Source: Halomonas sp. Y3
GTDB lineage: Bacteria; Pseudomonadota; Gammaproteobacteria; Pseudomonadales; Halomonadaceae
Length of the DNA: 64,000 nucleotides
NCBI RefSeq assembly: GCF_024137965.1
Contig: NZ_CP099975.1
Location: 992,001 to 1,056,000, forward strand
Direction: 5' to 3'
Part shown: piece after piece, positions 63,003 to 64,000 of the stretch
Numbering within the stretch: position 1 is the first letter of the stretch
Layout of the letters: each line of letters opens with the position of its first letter
Program-made: the position numbers and the translations under genes
Notes under the pieces: model-generated
The model's database searches: none
What the model saw: only the letters and a program-made list of their open reading frames with translations
Told to the model about the DNA's origin: nothing

Positions 63003-63091
63003 TTGGTCAAGTCAGAGCGGACACATTTTCAAGCTGCAGCCGCCAATTCGATTTCCCTTGGCGTTTGGTAGCCCAGGGTCGAGTGGAGTCG
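63003..63091 (-). pseudogene. Relic of an IS3-family element (transposase 3' end)
   Basis: Minus-strand codons give RLHSTLGYQTPREIELAAA, then TGA at 63031-63029. This is the typical C-terminus of an IS3-family OrfB. It is followed by an end-like sequence TGGTCAAGTCAGAGCGGACA (63003-63022, plus strand). The remainder of the element is absent. Confidence 0.75.
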
Positions 63092-63118
63092 GCAGCTGTT
63101 ATATGGTCATGTTCATCT

Positions 63119-64000
63119 TCATCTATACAAGCCCTGTGCCAGGTCGCAGAAGGCCTTGGCGGCCGAGCTGAGAGGCTTGTGACGTGGCCATGACAATCCC
63201 AGCTCCATGGGGGGTATGGGGGTGCTCAACTCGATATGCTCAATGCGATTTCCATCCAGTGACCATGGACGGTAGACCATATCGGAAAGAATGGTGATGC
63301 CGGTGCCATTGGCCACCATGCTGCGTACCGCCTCCACCGAGGACGTACGAAACAGGATGTTGGGAGCCATCCCATTGGATTTCCAGTATTTCATAGCGGA
63401 CTGATGCGCCTCATCCACGGTCAGCATGATATAGGGGTAGTGGGCGATATCCTTAAGGGTGATGCGCTCCCGTTTAAGCAGTTCATGATGACTATTCACC
63501 CAAAGCTGCCGCTTTGACTGAGTCAGTGTCAGCTTCTCCAGCCATTGGTGATGCTCGATATTGGACGTCAAAATGATGGCTAGTTCGAACTCACCTGCTT
63601 TGAGGCCCTGTTCGATTTGCGGGCGCGAAACCTCGTGTAATTCCACCCTGACCCAAGGGTAGCGCCGCTGAAACTGCGCCAGCAGGGGCGGCATGAAATA
63701 TCCCGCGACCGTATAGGTCATTGCCAGTCTCAGTGTTCCCTTGAGCGTCGGATGGGTGTCTTTCAGGCCATCGAAGGCATCATCGAGCGCCTGGAGGGCA
63801 TAGTTGACACGTTGCAGGAAGCGGTTGCCTTCCCGGGTCAGGGTCATGCCCCGGCTGGTGCGGCGAAACAGTGCCACCCCCAGTTGTTCCTCCACTTCCT
63901 TGACGCCGGTGGTGATCGAGGACTGCGAGACATTAAGGTCAACCGCGGCCTGAGTGACGCGCCCGCTTTTGGCAACCGCCATCACGTAACGCAGCTTACG
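63119..64000 (-). CDS. LysR-family transcriptional regulator (start outside the window)
   Basis: Regulator with N-terminal winged HTH (SGRVTQAAVDLNVSQSSITT) and a periplasmic-binding-like effector domain (GTLRLAMTYTVAGYFMPPLL to ELGLSWPRHKPLSSAAKAF). The frame runs off the right edge with LRYVMAVAKSG, so several N-terminal codons are missing. Target genes are not in view. Confidence 0.88.
   Translation of the reverse strand, partial: RKLRYVMAVAKSGRVTQAAVDLNVSQSSITTGVKEVEEQLGVALFRRTSRGMTLTREGNRFLQRVNYALQALDDAFDGLKDTHPTLKGTLRLAMTYTVAGYFMPPLLAQFQRRYPWVRVELHEVSRPQIEQGLKAGEFELAIILTSNIEHHQWLEKLTLTQSKRQLWVNSHHELLKRERITLKDIAHYPYIMLTVDEAHQSAMKYWKSNGMAPNILFRTSSVEAVRSMVANGTGITILSDMVYRPWSLDGNRIEHIELSTPIPPMELGLSWPRHKPLSSAAKAFCDLAQGLYR

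Overview
The window looks like an accessory region of a GC-rich gammaproteobacterium. The mix of MvaT-like nucleoid protein, TRAP uptake, AzlCD, and IS701, IS1380, IS481 and IS66 elements would suit Halomonadaceae, but this is an inference from protein style and not a database match. No core housekeeping genes are visible. The DNA is a mosaic of defence genes, remains of an integrative conjugative element (ICE), one AT-rich metabolic cargo block, and at least nine insertion sequences plus two group II introns.

Layout. 1-9.7 kb: a tyrosine recombinase, a NUDIX gene extended by an IS630, IS701 copy 1, an IS3 element carrying a group II intron inside its transposase gene, and an IS481 with duplicated right ends. 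9.7-14.1 kb: small metabolic genes (PhzF-like, LysE exporter with AraC regulator, XRE-AzlC-AzlD). 14.1-17.1 kb: IS701 copy 2 and an IS1380 abutting each other and sharing one CTAG. 17.1-26.2 kb: defence block with a 5'-truncated DUF2075/S24 gene, a MazG-like gene, AbiEi-AbiEii, an internally deleted hsdR remnant and the QatABCD anti-phage operon. 26.2-48.6 kb: two identical 1717-bp IS1380-type elements in inverted orientation bracket about 19 kb that holds MPF_G-type ICE genes (traG-like, TIGR03755/56/57-like, traC end, dnaB start, parA), an IS66, an MvaT-like gene, an IclR-TRAP-CoA cargo cluster broken by an antisense group II intron, and a tRNA 3' fragment that is probably an att core. 48.6-53 kb: small genes and a DUF4236 gene broken by IS3 copy B. 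53-62.9 kb: a complete type I restriction-modification operon with embedded Fic, AAA ATPase and YgjP-like peptidase genes. The window ends in a LysR regulator.

The strongest reading is a large inversion. The 5-bp target duplications of the two IS1380-type copies do not match within each copy, but they match exactly when swapped between copies (ATAAC with ATAAC, ATGAG with ATGAG). The 27,888-46,924 segment has therefore flipped by recombination between the copies. Undoing the flip reconnects qatD with its missing C-terminal 27 codons, which now lie about 20 kb away at 46,838-46,924. The present qatD is cut at codon 222.

All element boundaries, target duplications and reconstructed junctions given here were read by eye from the sequence. 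Protein family names come from motif recognition without a search.
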